Origin: Bacteroidota bacterium | GTDB taxonomy: Bacteria > Bacteroidota > Bacteroidia > Cytophagales > Cyclobacteriaceae | Length of the DNA: 64,000 nt | Assembly: GCA_016191555.1 (NCBI GenBank) | Contig: JACPVX010000054.1 | Coordinates: forward strand, 1-64,000 | Direction of reading: 5' to 3' | In this document: positions 52,154 through 61,046 of the stretch, piece by piece | Numbering within the stretch: the stretch's first letter is position 1 | How the letters are laid out: each line of letters opens with the position of its first letter | Notes under the pieces: generated by a model | Told to the model about the DNA's origin: nothing | Database searches by the model: none | Seen by the model: the letters and a program-made list of their open reading frames with translations, nothing else | Program-made: the position numbers and the translations under genes

Positions 52154-52182
52154 TTTGCAATATTTCAGCAATATTGCGCAAA
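52154..52182. promoter_or_regulatory. Inverted repeat upstream of the OmpA-family gene
   Basis: GCAATATT (52157-52164) and AATATTGC (52170-52177) form a perfect 8-bp inverted repeat with a 5-base spacer. TTTGC and GCAAA extend it outward with a small bulge. It lies 25 bases before the ATG. No T-run follows, so an operator is more likely than a terminator. Confidence 0.4.
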
Positions 52183-52201
52183 CCAAAGACATAAACCTTA
52201 C

Positions 52202-53515
52202 ATGCTACGCATTTCCCCCACTTCAGTGCTACTGGCAGCGCTCATACTTATTTCAATCCAAACATCAGCTCAGACAACGTCCGGAGAATCCTTGAAAAAA
52301 GGATACTACGTGGTGGTTGCTGCGTATTTGGAAAATCAGGAAAGCTTTGCAAAAAAGTACTCCGATGAGTTAAATGCTCAAGGAAAGCATTCGAGCTATG
52401 GCTTAGATGCATCCCGCAAGTTCTATTATGTCTACCTCGATTATTATGCCGGTTTCGATGAGTCGATCGCGCAAATGGTACAAGTGCGGAAGGAATCCGG
52501 ATTTGGCGAGGCTTGGGTGCGCATCATCAAAGACGAAACATCTGCCAGCGAACCGGTAGCGGCCGCACAACCTGAACCAAAGAAAGTTCCTGCTACACCG
52601 CCATCACAGCCGGTTGCTCCACCAGTGGCTACTCCTGCTCCCGCAAAGCCCGTATCGGCAGTGGAAGTGGCAAAGGCTCAACCACAACCTACACCGGCTC
52701 CGGTTGCTGCGCCTGCCGCAGTTACGCAAGCCATCGATACTTCAAAAGCAGTAATTCCAAATCCTCCGGCTGCTCCGGTTTATTTACCACAGACATTGAA
52801 GAATACGCAAGCATTTTTCAGCATGTACAACGCTACCAACGGCACAGTCTTAGATGGTGAAGTAGAAGTGATTGATACCGATCGCAGCCGTTTGCTTTCT
52901 AAAATGAAATCCAATTCATATATCAGCCTTCCCGATCCCAACAGCAAGTCGGGTAAGATTACCTTGATTGGAAGCGCGTTTGGTTATCGCAAAGTGCAGC
53001 ACGAAATGAATTACAAAGACACCGAGAGCGATACCCTCAAAGAAGAAATTGACCTGATCGGTAACTACTACATGGTGAAGTTCGACCTCACTCGTATGAC
53101 GAAGGGCGATATCGCAACTTTATACAACGTGTATTTTTATAACGATGCGGCTGTGATGTTGCCAGAGTCTAAATACGAATTGAATAAACTATTGCAAATG
53201 ATGAATGAGAACCCGAAGTATCGCATCATGTTGCACGGACACACCAATGGCAATGGCCGCGGAAAGATTATCTATGTGGGCCCTGCCAAAGATTTTTTCA
53301 ATATCACCAAAGATGATGTGGTGAAAGAATCAGGTTCTGCCAAAGAACTTTCTGGTGCGCGTGCAGAAACGATTCGGGAATGGCTCATTTCACAAGGTAT
53401 TAACCCAACGCGTATTGAGGTGAAGGCCTGGGGTGGTGGACGAATGCTACACGATAAGAACAGCCAGCATGCACGCAGAAATGTGCGCGTAGAGGTGGAG
53501 GTTCTTCAAGACTAG
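52202..53515 (+). CDS. OmpA-family outer-membrane protein with SPOR-like N-terminal region
   Basis: This 437-residue protein has a signal peptide (LRISPTSVLLAALILISIQTS). Residues 30-110 resemble a SPOR-type domain (KGYYVVVAAYLENQESFAKK, SRKFYYVYLDYYAGFDESIA). Residues 120-195 are Pro/Ala-rich and probably unstructured. Residues 320-435 are an OmpA C-terminal peptidoglycan-binding domain with YRIMLHGHTNGNGRGK, an inserted stretch of about 25 residues, and ARAETIREWLISQGINPTRI. Such proteins tether the outer membrane to the wall, and many are linked to gliding or type IX secretion. Confidence 0.85.
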   Translation: MLRISPTSVLLAALILISIQTSAQTTSGESLKKGYYVVVAAYLENQESFAKKYSDELNAQGKHSSYGLDASRKFYYVYLDYYAGFDESIAQMVQVRKESGFGEAWVRIIKDETSASEPVAAAQPEPKKVPATPPSQPVAPPVATPAPAKPVSAVEVAKAQPQPTPAPVAAPAAVTQAIDTSKAVIPNPPAAPVYLPQTLKNTQAFFSMYNATNGTVLDGEVEVIDTDRSRLLSKMKSNSYISLPDPNSKSGKITLIGSAFGYRKVQHEMNYKDTESDTLKEEIDLIGNYYMVKFDLTRMTKGDIATLYNVYFYNDAAVMLPESKYELNKLLQMMNENPKYRIMLHGHTNGNGRGKIIYVGPAKDFFNITKDDVVKESGSAKELSGARAETIREWLISQGINPTRIEVKAWGGGRMLHDKNSQHARRNVRVEVEVLQD

Positions 53516-53575
53516 CAGGTCGGTTCAACGGAGTACTGAAAAATTGTTAATATTGTTCAGGCTTACCCATGCGCT

Positions 53576-54355
53576 ATGAAAAAAATGTTTCAGAGCTTTG
53601 CGCTCATCATCAATTACAAGACGTTTATCATAACTGCGTTGGCGGTTTTCTCCAGCTACTTTTGCTATCATTATAATCTTACGGCTAAGTTTCCGGATAT
53701 GCTGGTGGGCGTAGCCATCGTGTTTCCGGTTGTATTCTCCATCGGCTCGGCCTACACCCGAAGAGAAAATGCGTTGCAGCGTTATTCGGATTTTAAAGGA
53801 CATGCCATTGCATTGTTTTTCGCCAGCCGCGACTGGACAACCTCTAAGGAAAGTGATTTGCCGATTCGTATGCAACAAATGGTGCATGACCTCATTTCAA
53901 AAGTGAAGGTGATGCTGAAACAAAATGAAACAGAGTGGAAGACAAGTGAAAAGGAAATGTATGGGCTGTTTTCAAAATTATCGAACATGACGATGGAACT
54001 TCGCGCTCTCGGTGTGCAGAGCGGAGAAGTATCGCGAGTGAGCCAATATTTGAGTAAGATTATAATTGCATTCGATAATATGAAGATCATTCATAATTAC
54101 CGAACCCCCGTTACCTTACGCACCTACAGCAAAGTATTCATCTATATTTTTCCCATCATCTACGGGCCCTATTTCGCCAGCACCTTCCACGACTATTCAG
54201 CTGATTTGGAGTATGTCATGCCGGTATTGTACAGCTTCATTTTAGTAAGCTTAGATAACATCCAAGATCACCTCGAAAATCCATTTGATGAGGTAGGCGA
54301 AGATGATATTAGCATTGATGCCGATGAGGTAAAAGAATTCTTAAATCAGAATTGA
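53576..54355 (+). CDS. Bestrophin-like membrane protein
   Basis: This 259-residue protein has membrane segments near residues 15-30 (YKTFIITALAVFSSYF), 40-58 (MLVGVAIVFPVVFSIGSAYT), 185-200 (FIYIFPIIYGPYFAS) and 215-230 (VMPVLYSFILVSLDN). The end reads DNIQDHLENPFDEVGEDDIS, like the bestrophin C-terminal signature. The central half is a charged helical region. Similarity to the 31853 bestrophin is weak, so the ion specificity and even the family assignment are less certain. The gene stands alone. Confidence 0.6.
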   Translation: MKKMFQSFALIINYKTFIITALAVFSSYFCYHYNLTAKFPDMLVGVAIVFPVVFSIGSAYTRRENALQRYSDFKGHAIALFFASRDWTTSKESDLPIRMQQMVHDLISKVKVMLKQNETEWKTSEKEMYGLFSKLSNMTMELRALGVQSGEVSRVSQYLSKIIIAFDNMKIIHNYRTPVTLRTYSKVFIYIFPIIYGPYFASTFHDYSADLEYVMPVLYSFILVSLDNIQDHLENPFDEVGEDDISIDADEVKEFLNQN

Positions 54356-54359
54356 TTAC

Positions 54360-54505
54360 ATCTTACTTCCTGCTGGAATATCGACTCCAAAAAAAGTAGA
54401 GGTGTTCTTGGAGAATTGCCGCTATAGCGAATCACCCCTCCGAAATCAGCCGAAGCATTTAATTCTTGTTGCGCGAGCACGACCCAAACTGAAGGAAGGG
54501 TTGCA
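54360..54505 (-). pseudogene. Possible remnant of a DUF2807 (GIN)-type domain
   Basis: On the minus strand an open stretch reads VWVVLAQQELNASADFGGVI and RYSGNSPRTPL, similar in layout to the C-terminal strand of DUF2807 domains (LxASAxxGGxIxYxGNP). It has no start codon and lies between convergent genes. The match is short and from memory. Confidence 0.25.
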
Positions 54506-54511
54506 CCCCAT

Positions 54512-56134
54512 TTATGGGCTAATCACAAAACGATGAGTTTGCGTCAGTCCGTTGAGCGTAATCCGGCAGAAATAAATTCCCTTAGACAGGTCGGATAAAT
54601 CAAGGTTGAGATTGTTTTTTCCGGAGATGATGACAAAACTCCGCTGACGGACTGCACCACCTACTGAATTGATAATTTCTAGTTGAGCGATTCCTTCTTC
54701 TTTTGTGGTGATGTCTACAGCCAACGTTCCTTGGTTGGGATTAGGGTAAACCACGGAAGTTTGGAAAGTCTCTACTCCGGTGACGTAAAGAGGCATATTT
54801 AAATCAAGCCACGCAAGTCGCTGACTGACCCAATCTTTCAACCAGTTTACTTCGCTCTGAAAGGTAGCACCCACAAAATAGTTAGGCCACACATATTCAC
54901 CCAATACCGGCCAACGCTGAAAATTGCGTTGCTGCGATTCGACATTTAGAACGGTGGAGACAGAATCAATGTAATTTAAAACAGTAGTTGTTTTAAGCGG
55001 TCCGGCCCGAAGTGTTTGCCACCGATACCCAAGCTTGATTTGAAAAGAAGGATCTTGCAATAAACGATCCCACCAAAAAGGAATCAACCAATAATCGCCT
55101 CCACAAACTTCATTGAATTTGTACACAAAGCCTTCCGGATTTCCCTGCGTGCAATAATCAACGTTTCCAAATCCTAAGTTAAAATCCCAAATAGGCCCCA
55201 TATATATTTTGCCGCCATCCGAATCTTTCTTCTTGTAGAGATACGTGCTCAGTCGATAGCCATCTGCGTTTTTAGAAACTTCGTTCATGATTAAAAAATC
55301 AATGAATGAATCTACGTCAATGTATTTAGCATATCCATTTACCGGATCTTTGAAACTCGTGCCTTTTAAAGCGGACTCGAAACTATCCATGTAGTTTTTG
55401 ATGTATGCTTTTTGTTGCGGCACAATGTCCGTGCTTTTGGGATAATCATACAGAAAGAAAATAGTTTGACTTCCATTTCGATTGGTAGGAGGGATAGACG
55501 AACTCCAACCATCACCACCGCTGCCGGTCGATTTGTCAATCTTCACGATATATCCACCGGTTAAATCATCGCCCGAAATTTCAGTAGGATCGAGTTTGGC
55601 AATGTCTACTCTGCTCTTGTCGCGCTTTATTTTTTCAAGAAGAATGTAAATCCCTTCGTATTGACCATTAATAACCAACTCAAAGAATTTGGCCCGAGAC
55701 GCATATCTTCCCATAGACCGGCCTAAGTGATAAGCCAACGCATCGCGCATTAAGCTTTTATCATTGTAAGGGGCGAATAACACCCAATCATCTTTAGGTG
55801 GCAAACCCAATAGGGCCGCATCAATTCCGTTTCCAATGGCATCGCGTGTTTCAATGCCGTAGGGTTTTTTGGGGAAAGATTGCGAAGTCGATCCACGGAA
55901 TTCAATTCCAATCTTCCCGACATAATCGCTGAATGGGTCGGTTAGTTTATTCTGAACTCCGGGGGCATTGTTAATGATGCCCATATCAGCAGTTATTTTA
56001 GGTTCATCTAAGATGGCTTTACCATTTGTATTGATGACGATGATGGGCAAATTAGAAGAGGTGAAAGTTTGCGCATGGAGGTTCCCGCAAAACAATACGA
56101 TCAGCCAAAGATGGGCAAGTCGGTTATTTTTCAT
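54512..56134 (-). CDS. CotH kinase-family secreted protein with type IX sorting domain
   Basis: The ATG at 56134 gives 540 residues with a signal peptide (RLAHLWLIVLFCGNLHAQ); an upstream ATG would not. The CotH domain shows IGIEFRGSTSQSFPKKPYGI, LFAPYNDKSLMRDALAYHLG, GQYEGIYILLEKIKRDKSRV and GPIWDFNLGFGN. CotH proteins are atypical kinases that phosphorylate proteins. The last 80 residues (VVYPNPNQGTLAVDITTKEE to HRFVISP) are a type A T9SS C-terminal sorting domain, so the protein is exported to the cell surface. It overlaps the upstream gene by 11 bases. Confidence 0.88.
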   Translation of the reverse strand: MKNNRLAHLWLIVLFCGNLHAQTFTSSNLPIIVINTNGKAILDEPKITADMGIINNAPGVQNKLTDPFSDYVGKIGIEFRGSTSQSFPKKPYGIETRDAIGNGIDAALLGLPPKDDWVLFAPYNDKSLMRDALAYHLGRSMGRYASRAKFFELVINGQYEGIYILLEKIKRDKSRVDIAKLDPTEISGDDLTGGYIVKIDKSTGSGGDGWSSSIPPTNRNGSQTIFFLYDYPKSTDIVPQQKAYIKNYMDSFESALKGTSFKDPVNGYAKYIDVDSFIDFLIMNEVSKNADGYRLSTYLYKKKDSDGGKIYMGPIWDFNLGFGNVDYCTQGNPEGFVYKFNEVCGGDYWLIPFWWDRLLQDPSFQIKLGYRWQTLRAGPLKTTTVLNYIDSVSTVLNVESQQRNFQRWPVLGEYVWPNYFVGATFQSEVNWLKDWVSQRLAWLDLNMPLYVTGVETFQTSVVYPNPNQGTLAVDITTKEEGIAQLEIINSVGGAVRQRSFVIISGKNNLNLDLSDLSKGIYFCRITLNGLTQTHRFVISP

Positions 56135-56936
56135 TTGGCTGTGGATTAAATTCGAACAGACTTCCTTTTTTCTGATGGATAAGTAAGATACGTTCATCAG
56201 TAACCAACACAAACTGAAAATCGCCCTCTACGGCTATGCTTCTTTTTTCTTCTGAGTAAAGATCGTAGAAGATGATTTTATGATCATGCAAATAGTAGAG
56301 TTCTTCTCCGAAAAAATTAAAATGTAATAATCCGGAGACGTTGACGTGATTAACTAGTTTACCAATATTGTTGAAAATGAAAATACCAGTGGTTGGGTCG
56401 AGTAGAAAAAGCATGCTTTGGTATTCGCGCAGATGCGTGAAGCGCGGTTTGCTTTTCAGTTGAATGGTGTCGATTGAGAATTCGTTGATTACCTCTTGCG
56501 TCAGCGGATTTACTTTTTTTAATGAGGCATCGCTGCCATCGTAGATCCAGATTTTGTTATCGTTCGTAGGGCACACAAGTTGTGGCTCAATGGCCCACGC
56601 AGGATCCAGCGGTGTAATTCTTTCATTCTCGAAATGACGACCGTATGAATATATGGATTGATTTTTTTGGTTGTAGAGAAAAATAATCGGGTGAAACCAC
56701 GGCTCCAAAAGAGTAGGATGTCCGTGCTTCAACGATGCAACTTCTTTTCCCTGCGCATCAAACTTTTTAATGGAACCGTTTCTCGCTATCACAAAAAAGT
56801 TACCAAGCCTGTCAACACTTACCTGCGCAACTCCTTTCAGCTTTACGTCTTTTATTTTTTTTCCTAGTGTTTGCGAAAATCCTGAGTAGGAGAATAGAAA
56901 ACAACCAGTGATGAGTAGAATGACTTTGCTCCTCAT
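56124..56936 (-). CDS. Secreted protein of unknown function, propeller-like
   Basis: The ATG at 56936 gives 270 residues with a signal peptide (VILLITGCFLFSYSGFSQ). Repeated short strands such as VSVDRLGNFFVIARNGSIKK, WIYDGSDASLKKVNP and QSMLFLLDPTTGIFIFNNIG suggest a beta-propeller. It overlaps lpxH by 4 bases upstream and the CotH gene by 11 bases downstream, so the three are translated from one mRNA. No family was recognised. Confidence 0.65.
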   Translation of the reverse strand: MRSKVILLITGCFLFSYSGFSQTLGKKIKDVKLKGVAQVSVDRLGNFFVIARNGSIKKFDAQGKEVASLKHGHPTLLEPWFHPIIFLYNQKNQSIYSYGRHFENERITPLDPAWAIEPQLVCPTNDNKIWIYDGSDASLKKVNPLTQEVINEFSIDTIQLKSKPRFTHLREYQSMLFLLDPTTGIFIFNNIGKLVNHVNVSGLLHFNFFGEELYYLHDHKIIFYDLYSEEKRSIAVEGDFQFVLVTDERILLIHQKKGSLFEFNPQPNEK

Positions 56937-57697
56937 GGATGAAATGTTTTTAACAAAACAGCGTCCCCATCGAATTCTGCATAAGTATTGAAATGCACCC
57001 ACTCGCCTAAGTTAATGTATTTGCTGGATGGCCCGACTACCAAATCCAAGGGTAAGTGGCGGTGCCCAAAGATATAAAAATCGTGGTGCGTCTGTTTTTC
57101 GGTTGCTTTGCAATAGGTGAGAAGGTATTCGTTTTCTTCCCCATTAAATTTTTCTTCTTTCTTCGTATTGCTGATCCGACTTTGCTTACTCCAAAATTGC
57201 GCAATACCAATGCCCAGATTAGGATGAATTCGCGCAAACAACCATTGGCATACGCGGCTGTTGAAAAACTGTTTTTGAAATTTGTAAAGCGTATCGCCCG
57301 GGCCTAGTCCGTCACCATGCCCAATTAGAAATTTTTTGTTGTTGAAGTGAATCGTTTGTGGCTCGCGGTAAATGGTGATGCCCAATTCATCTTTAAAATA
57401 ATTAAACAACCACATATCATGGTTGCCGGTAAAAAAGTAGATCGGAATGCCCGCATCCACTAATTCAGCCAGTTTCCCCTGAAAGCGGATAAATCCTTTA
57501 GGAATGGCATGTTTGTATTCGAACCAGAAATCGAAAATATCCCCTAATAGGTAAATGGAGTGTGCATCATGCCGAATCTGATCGAGCCAGGCAATTAACC
57601 TTTTCTCTCGTTCAAGGCTAGAGGCAGCATTGGGCACGCCTAAATGGAAATCCGAGGCGAAGTAAATCTTACGATGATCAGTTAGGTCTATTTGCAT
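56933..57697 (-). CDS. lpxH: UDP-2,3-diacylglucosamine diphosphatase (LpxH-type)
   Basis: From the ATG at 57697 the protein has 254 residues; upstream starts reach back into ftsH. It is a calcineurin-like metallophosphatase with IYFASDFHLGVPNA (Asp and His ligands), LLGDIFDFWFEYKHAIP, FFTGNHDMW, IGHGDGLGPGD and a late FGHRHLPLDLVV. LpxH removes UMP from UDP-2,3-diacylglucosamine, the fourth step of lipid A synthesis, at the membrane surface. The residues fit the LpxH type more than the YbbF/LpxI type. Confidence 0.88.
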   Translation of the reverse strand: MQIDLTDHRKIYFASDFHLGVPNAASSLEREKRLIAWLDQIRHDAHSIYLLGDIFDFWFEYKHAIPKGFIRFQGKLAELVDAGIPIYFFTGNHDMWLFNYFKDELGITIYREPQTIHFNNKKFLIGHGDGLGPGDTLYKFQKQFFNSRVCQWLFARIHPNLGIGIAQFWSKQSRISNTKKEEKFNGEENEYLLTYCKATEKQTHHDFYIFGHRHLPLDLVVGPSSKYINLGEWVHFNTYAEFDGDAVLLKTFHP

Positions 57698-57713
57698 AGG
57701 TCTGTAAAAATAG

Positions 57714-57746
57714 AAAAAGCCATCCAGATTATCGGGATGGCTTTTT
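57714..57746 (-). terminator. Terminator of ftsH (bidirectional hairpin)
   Basis: AAAAAGCCATCC (57714-57725) pairs perfectly with GGATGGCTTTTT (57735-57746) around a 9-base loop. Each arm supplies five T residues to the strand it ends. It lies 21 bases past the ftsH stop, between ftsH and lpxH. Confidence 0.88.
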
Positions 57747-57767
57747 GGCAAAAAGCGCGCTTGGCAA

Positions 57768-59798
57768 TTATGCCTTAGGCGCCTCTTCCGTTTCTTTGTT
57801 AGCGTCCGGCTGGGCAACTTCAACAGGTTTCGTTCCTGTATCAGTCGTTCCGTTGGTGAACTTTTCGTAGGTGGTTTGGTGCGCAAATGGGCGCTTACCA
57901 ATCAATCGCTCTAAGTCAGACTGGAAGAGAATTTCCTTCTCCAGCAATTCTTTCGCGATGATTTCCAAATGGTCACGATGCTCGGTAAGCAACTGCTTCG
58001 TGCGCTCGTATGCCTGATCGATGATCTTCTTCACCTCTTGATCAATGCGCTCAGAGGTAGCTTCTGAATATGGCTTATTAAACGTATAATCGGATTGCTT
58101 GCTATCATAGAATGACATGTTGCCTATGGCTTTGTTCATTCCATAAACGGTCACCATGCTATACGCCATTTTGGTGATACGCTCCAGATCACTCAACGCA
58201 CCGGTAGAAATTTTATCGAAGATGATTTCTTCAGCCGCGCGACCACCGAAGGTCATGCACATTTCATCGGTTAGCTGTTCGGTCTGATACAAAAATTGTT
58301 CTTTAGGCAAATACTGAGCATAGCCTAATGCAGCTACTCCGCGAGGCACAATGCTCACCTTCACGAGCGGATCGGCATGCTCCAAAAACCATCCGGCTAC
58401 AGCATGGCCTGCTTCATGGTAGGCCACAATTTTCTTTTCTTCCGGAGAAATGATCTTAGTTTTCTTTTCAAGCCCACCAATCACACGGTCAATGGCATCT
58501 TGAAAGTCTTGCATATCTACTTCTTGCTTATCTCTACGAGCAGCAATGAGTGCAGCTTCGTTACACACGTTAGCGATTTCAGCTCCGGCAAATCCGGGAG
58601 TTTGCGCAGCCAGCTTCTTCACATCTACATTTTTAGAAAGCTTAATCGGCTTCAAATGCACTTTGAAAATATGTTCACGACCAGCGATATCTGGTTTATC
58701 GATACTGATTTGGCGATCAAAACGACCTGGGCGCATCAACGCTGAATCCAATACATCCGGACGGTTGGTAGCAGCCAAAATGATTACACCGCTATCAGTA
58801 GCGAAACCATCCATTTCTACCAATAAAGAGTTCAACGTATTCTCACGCTCGTCATTCGAGCCAGGCATCTGGCCTCTGCCGCGTGACCGACCAATGGCAT
58901 CAATCTCGTCAATGAAAACGATACAAGGAGCTTTTTCCTTTGCTTGCTTAAATAAGTCTCGCACACGTGCGGCTCCAACGCCCACAAACATCTCCACAAA
59001 ATCAGATCCTGATAAAGAGAAGAATGGTACCCCGGCTTCACCGGCAACGGCTTTCGCTAATAATGTTTTACCTGTTCCGGGAGGGCCTACTAATAAGGCG
59101 CCTTTGGGTATTTTACCTCCAAGCTTCGTGAACTTTTGAGGCGTTTTCAGGAAGTCAACAATCTCTTTTACTTCTTCTTTCGCTTCTTCCAAGCCAGCTA
59201 CATCGGCAAAAGTGATTTTCACTTTATTCTCTGCATCAAAAAGAGCGGCTTTCGATTTTCCGATATTGAAGATCTGACCTCCAGGGCCACCGCCACCCGT
59301 CATTCTGCGCATCAGCATCCAAAAGCCAAAAATCAGCAAGAATAGGAATCCAACATTTAAGATGGTGTTGGTATAATCTTCTCTGTTTTCTTTCTTCAAG
59401 TCTATTTTATCGTTGGCTGGAAAGCCTTTGGTAAGCTGCTCATAACGATCCTCAAATTTTTCAACAGAGCCTATCTTTAACTTATAGTGCGGGCCATTGG
59501 CATTTACTCCTAGTGGGCCACTATTTTTCTCAATCTCCTGTTTGTATTTCGCATTTTGAAGTGCTTCTGGTTTCAAGGTAATCTCTACCAATTCTTCGCT
59601 TTTTACGAGAACGAGTTTTTTTACATCGCGTGCGCGAATCATCTCCTCAAAGCGGCTATCCAATATTTCAGTGATTTCGCCATTGCTGTAAACTTTGCTT
59701 AAGATAAAAACAAGTGCTACAAGCCCGATGATGATCCAGGTTTGATAGTTGGTTTTCGGTAATTTAGGAGGAACTATTTTTTTGTCGTTTTCTGGCAT
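57768..59798 (-). CDS. ftsH: ATP-dependent zinc metalloprotease FtsH
   Basis: This 676-residue membrane-bound AAA+ protease degrades damaged membrane proteins and regulatory proteins. Two membrane segments lie near residues 21-36 and 146-164. Walker A is GPPGTGKT (238-245), Walker B ends in IDEIDAIG (296-303), the second region of homology is around ATNRPDVLDSALMRPGRFD, and the zinc motif is HEAGH (461-465). The C-terminal tail is Glu/Lys-rich and variable. The gene is preceded by rsfS 55 bases upstream. Confidence 0.97.
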   Translation of the reverse strand: MPENDKKIVPPKLPKTNYQTWIIIGLVALVFILSKVYSNGEITEILDSRFEEMIRARDVKKLVLVKSEELVEITLKPEALQNAKYKQEIEKNSGPLGVNANGPHYKLKIGSVEKFEDRYEQLTKGFPANDKIDLKKENREDYTNTILNVGFLFLLIFGFWMLMRRMTGGGGPGGQIFNIGKSKAALFDAENKVKITFADVAGLEEAKEEVKEIVDFLKTPQKFTKLGGKIPKGALLVGPPGTGKTLLAKAVAGEAGVPFFSLSGSDFVEMFVGVGAARVRDLFKQAKEKAPCIVFIDEIDAIGRSRGRGQMPGSNDERENTLNSLLVEMDGFATDSGVIILAATNRPDVLDSALMRPGRFDRQISIDKPDIAGREHIFKVHLKPIKLSKNVDVKKLAAQTPGFAGAEIANVCNEAALIAARRDKQEVDMQDFQDAIDRVIGGLEKKTKIISPEEKKIVAYHEAGHAVAGWFLEHADPLVKVSIVPRGVAALGYAQYLPKEQFLYQTEQLTDEMCMTFGGRAAEEIIFDKISTGALSDLERITKMAYSMVTVYGMNKAIGNMSFYDSKQSDYTFNKPYSEATSERIDQEVKKIIDQAYERTKQLLTEHRDHLEIIAKELLEKEILFQSDLERLIGKRPFAHQTTYEKFTNGTTDTGTKPVEVAQPDANKETEEAPKA

Positions 59799-59853
59799 TC
59801 TAGTAAGTGTCTAAAAATTCAAATTAATAACGTTCTGATGTCATTTAAGTTCT

Positions 59854-60225
59854 TTAATCTTCAATTTCGGTGATTTGTGCATCGCCCCACAGTTTTTCAA
59901 GACCGTAAAATTGCCTGCGATCTTTCTTAAAGACGTGAGCGACCACAGATATATAGTCGAGAATCACCCATTCTTTATTGTTTTTACCCTCTACCTGCCA
60001 CGGGTTTTCTTTTATTTTTTTGAAAACTTCTTTGTCGATGGAGCCGGCAATGGCATCCAATTGCTTATCAGAATTGCCCGAGCAGATCACAAAGAAATCG
60101 GCTACAGCATTCTTAATTTCACGCATATCCATCACAACAATGTCAAAAGCTTTTAGCTCTTGCATGCCGCTTACTACTGCTTTGCAAAGTTTTTCTGAAT
60201 CTGCTTTCGTCTTTTTTTTGGCCAT
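59854..60225 (-). CDS. rsfS: Ribosomal silencing factor RsfS
   Basis: This 123-residue protein belongs to the Iojap/RsfS family, which binds ribosomal protein L14 and blocks subunit joining in starvation. It has LKAFDIVVMDMREIKNAVAD, the FFVICSGNSDKQLDAIAGSI signature, PWQVEGKNNKEWVILDYISV, and a late RRQFYGLEKLWGDA. rsfS followed by ftsH and divergent from birA is a common Bacteroidota order. Confidence 0.94.
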   Translation of the reverse strand: MAKKKTKADSEKLCKAVVSGMQELKAFDIVVMDMREIKNAVADFFVICSGNSDKQLDAIAGSIDKEVFKKIKENPWQVEGKNNKEWVILDYISVVAHVFKKDRRQFYGLEKLWGDAQITEIED

Positions 60226-60230
60226 TCAAC

Positions 60231-60238
60231 TATATTCG
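60231..60238 (+). promoter_or_regulatory. Candidate -7 element of birA
   Basis: TATATTCG matches the TAnnTTCG variant of the -7 box and lies 43 bases before the TTG start of birA, in the 56-base divergent gap with rsfS. Confidence 0.4.
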
Positions 60239-60281
60239 GATTTTTAGGAAAAAGTCAAGCAACAAAGCTAACGAAAATACC

Positions 60282-61040
60282 TTGTATAAAATCCTTGCCA
60301 ATACACTCTTCTTGGGCAAAAACGTTGTTTTTGTGCCAGAATGTCATTCTACTAACACGCTGCTAATCGAGCTGGCGCAAAAGACGCAGCAGCCGGAAGG
60401 CACGGTAGTAATTACGCATGCCCAAACCAAGGGCAGAGGGCAGCGCGGCAACGGATGGGAAGCGGAACCCGGCAAGAACTTAACTTTTTCGCTGTTGCTA
60501 AAGCCGCACTTTTTGACTGCGAATGCGCAGTTTAACTTAACCATCGCAGTATCACTAGCCTTGGCTGATTTTCTGAAAGCCAAGCTTCCGTCTCATCCGT
60601 ATATCAAATGGCCCAATGACATGCTGGTCAATACTAAAAAGATTACCGGCATTTTGATTGAGAATACGCTGACAGGCGAAAACATTCAGCAAAGCGTTGT
60701 CGGTATCGGCTTAAATGTAAATCAGCAGCATTTTACAATACCCACCGCTACCTCAATGCATTTGGAAACTGGCATTGAATTTAACTTAGCAGTGGAGCTT
60801 AGCGACTTAATTAGGTGTGTGGAGAGTCGGTATCTGCAATTGAGAGCGGGCAAAGTCAACGAATTGCGACAAGATTATTTGAATAATCTTTATTGGATCA
60901 ACCAGGAGCAGCAATTTGTTGCGAATGGACGAGCGTTTAAAGGAACTATTGAAGGTATTGACGAATTGGGAAAACTGGCGGTGCGCGACCGGGATCAAAT
61001 CAATTATTTTGGTATCAAAGAAATTTCATTTGTGGCTTAA
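60282..61040 (+). CDS. birA: Biotin--[acetyl-CoA-carboxylase] ligase
   Basis: This protein has 252 residues from a TTG start at 60282; no suitable ATG exists. It attaches biotin to carboxylases. Catalytic features are VPECHSTNTLLIELAQKTQQ, THAQTKGRGQRGNGWEAEPG (biotin-adenylate loop), YIKWPNDMLVNTKKITGILI and VVGIGLNVNQQ. It lacks the N-terminal DNA-binding domain of bifunctional BirA, so it is a ligase only. It serves biotin enzymes such as the acyl-CoA carboxylase encoded partly at 13.4 kb. Confidence 0.94.
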   Translation: MYKILANTLFLGKNVVFVPECHSTNTLLIELAQKTQQPEGTVVITHAQTKGRGQRGNGWEAEPGKNLTFSLLLKPHFLTANAQFNLTIAVSLALADFLKAKLPSHPYIKWPNDMLVNTKKITGILIENTLTGENIQQSVVGIGLNVNQQHFTIPTATSMHLETGIEFNLAVELSDLIRCVESRYLQLRAGKVNELRQDYLNNLYWINQEQQFVANGRAFKGTIEGIDELGKLAVRDRDQINYFGIKEISFVA

Positions 61041-61046
61041 GAAATC

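Noticed and set aside
57698-57901. Longer N-terminus of LpxH
   Set aside because: The 68 extra residues overlap the ftsH 3' end and its terminator and are unlike the family, which starts near MQIDLTDHRKIYF.
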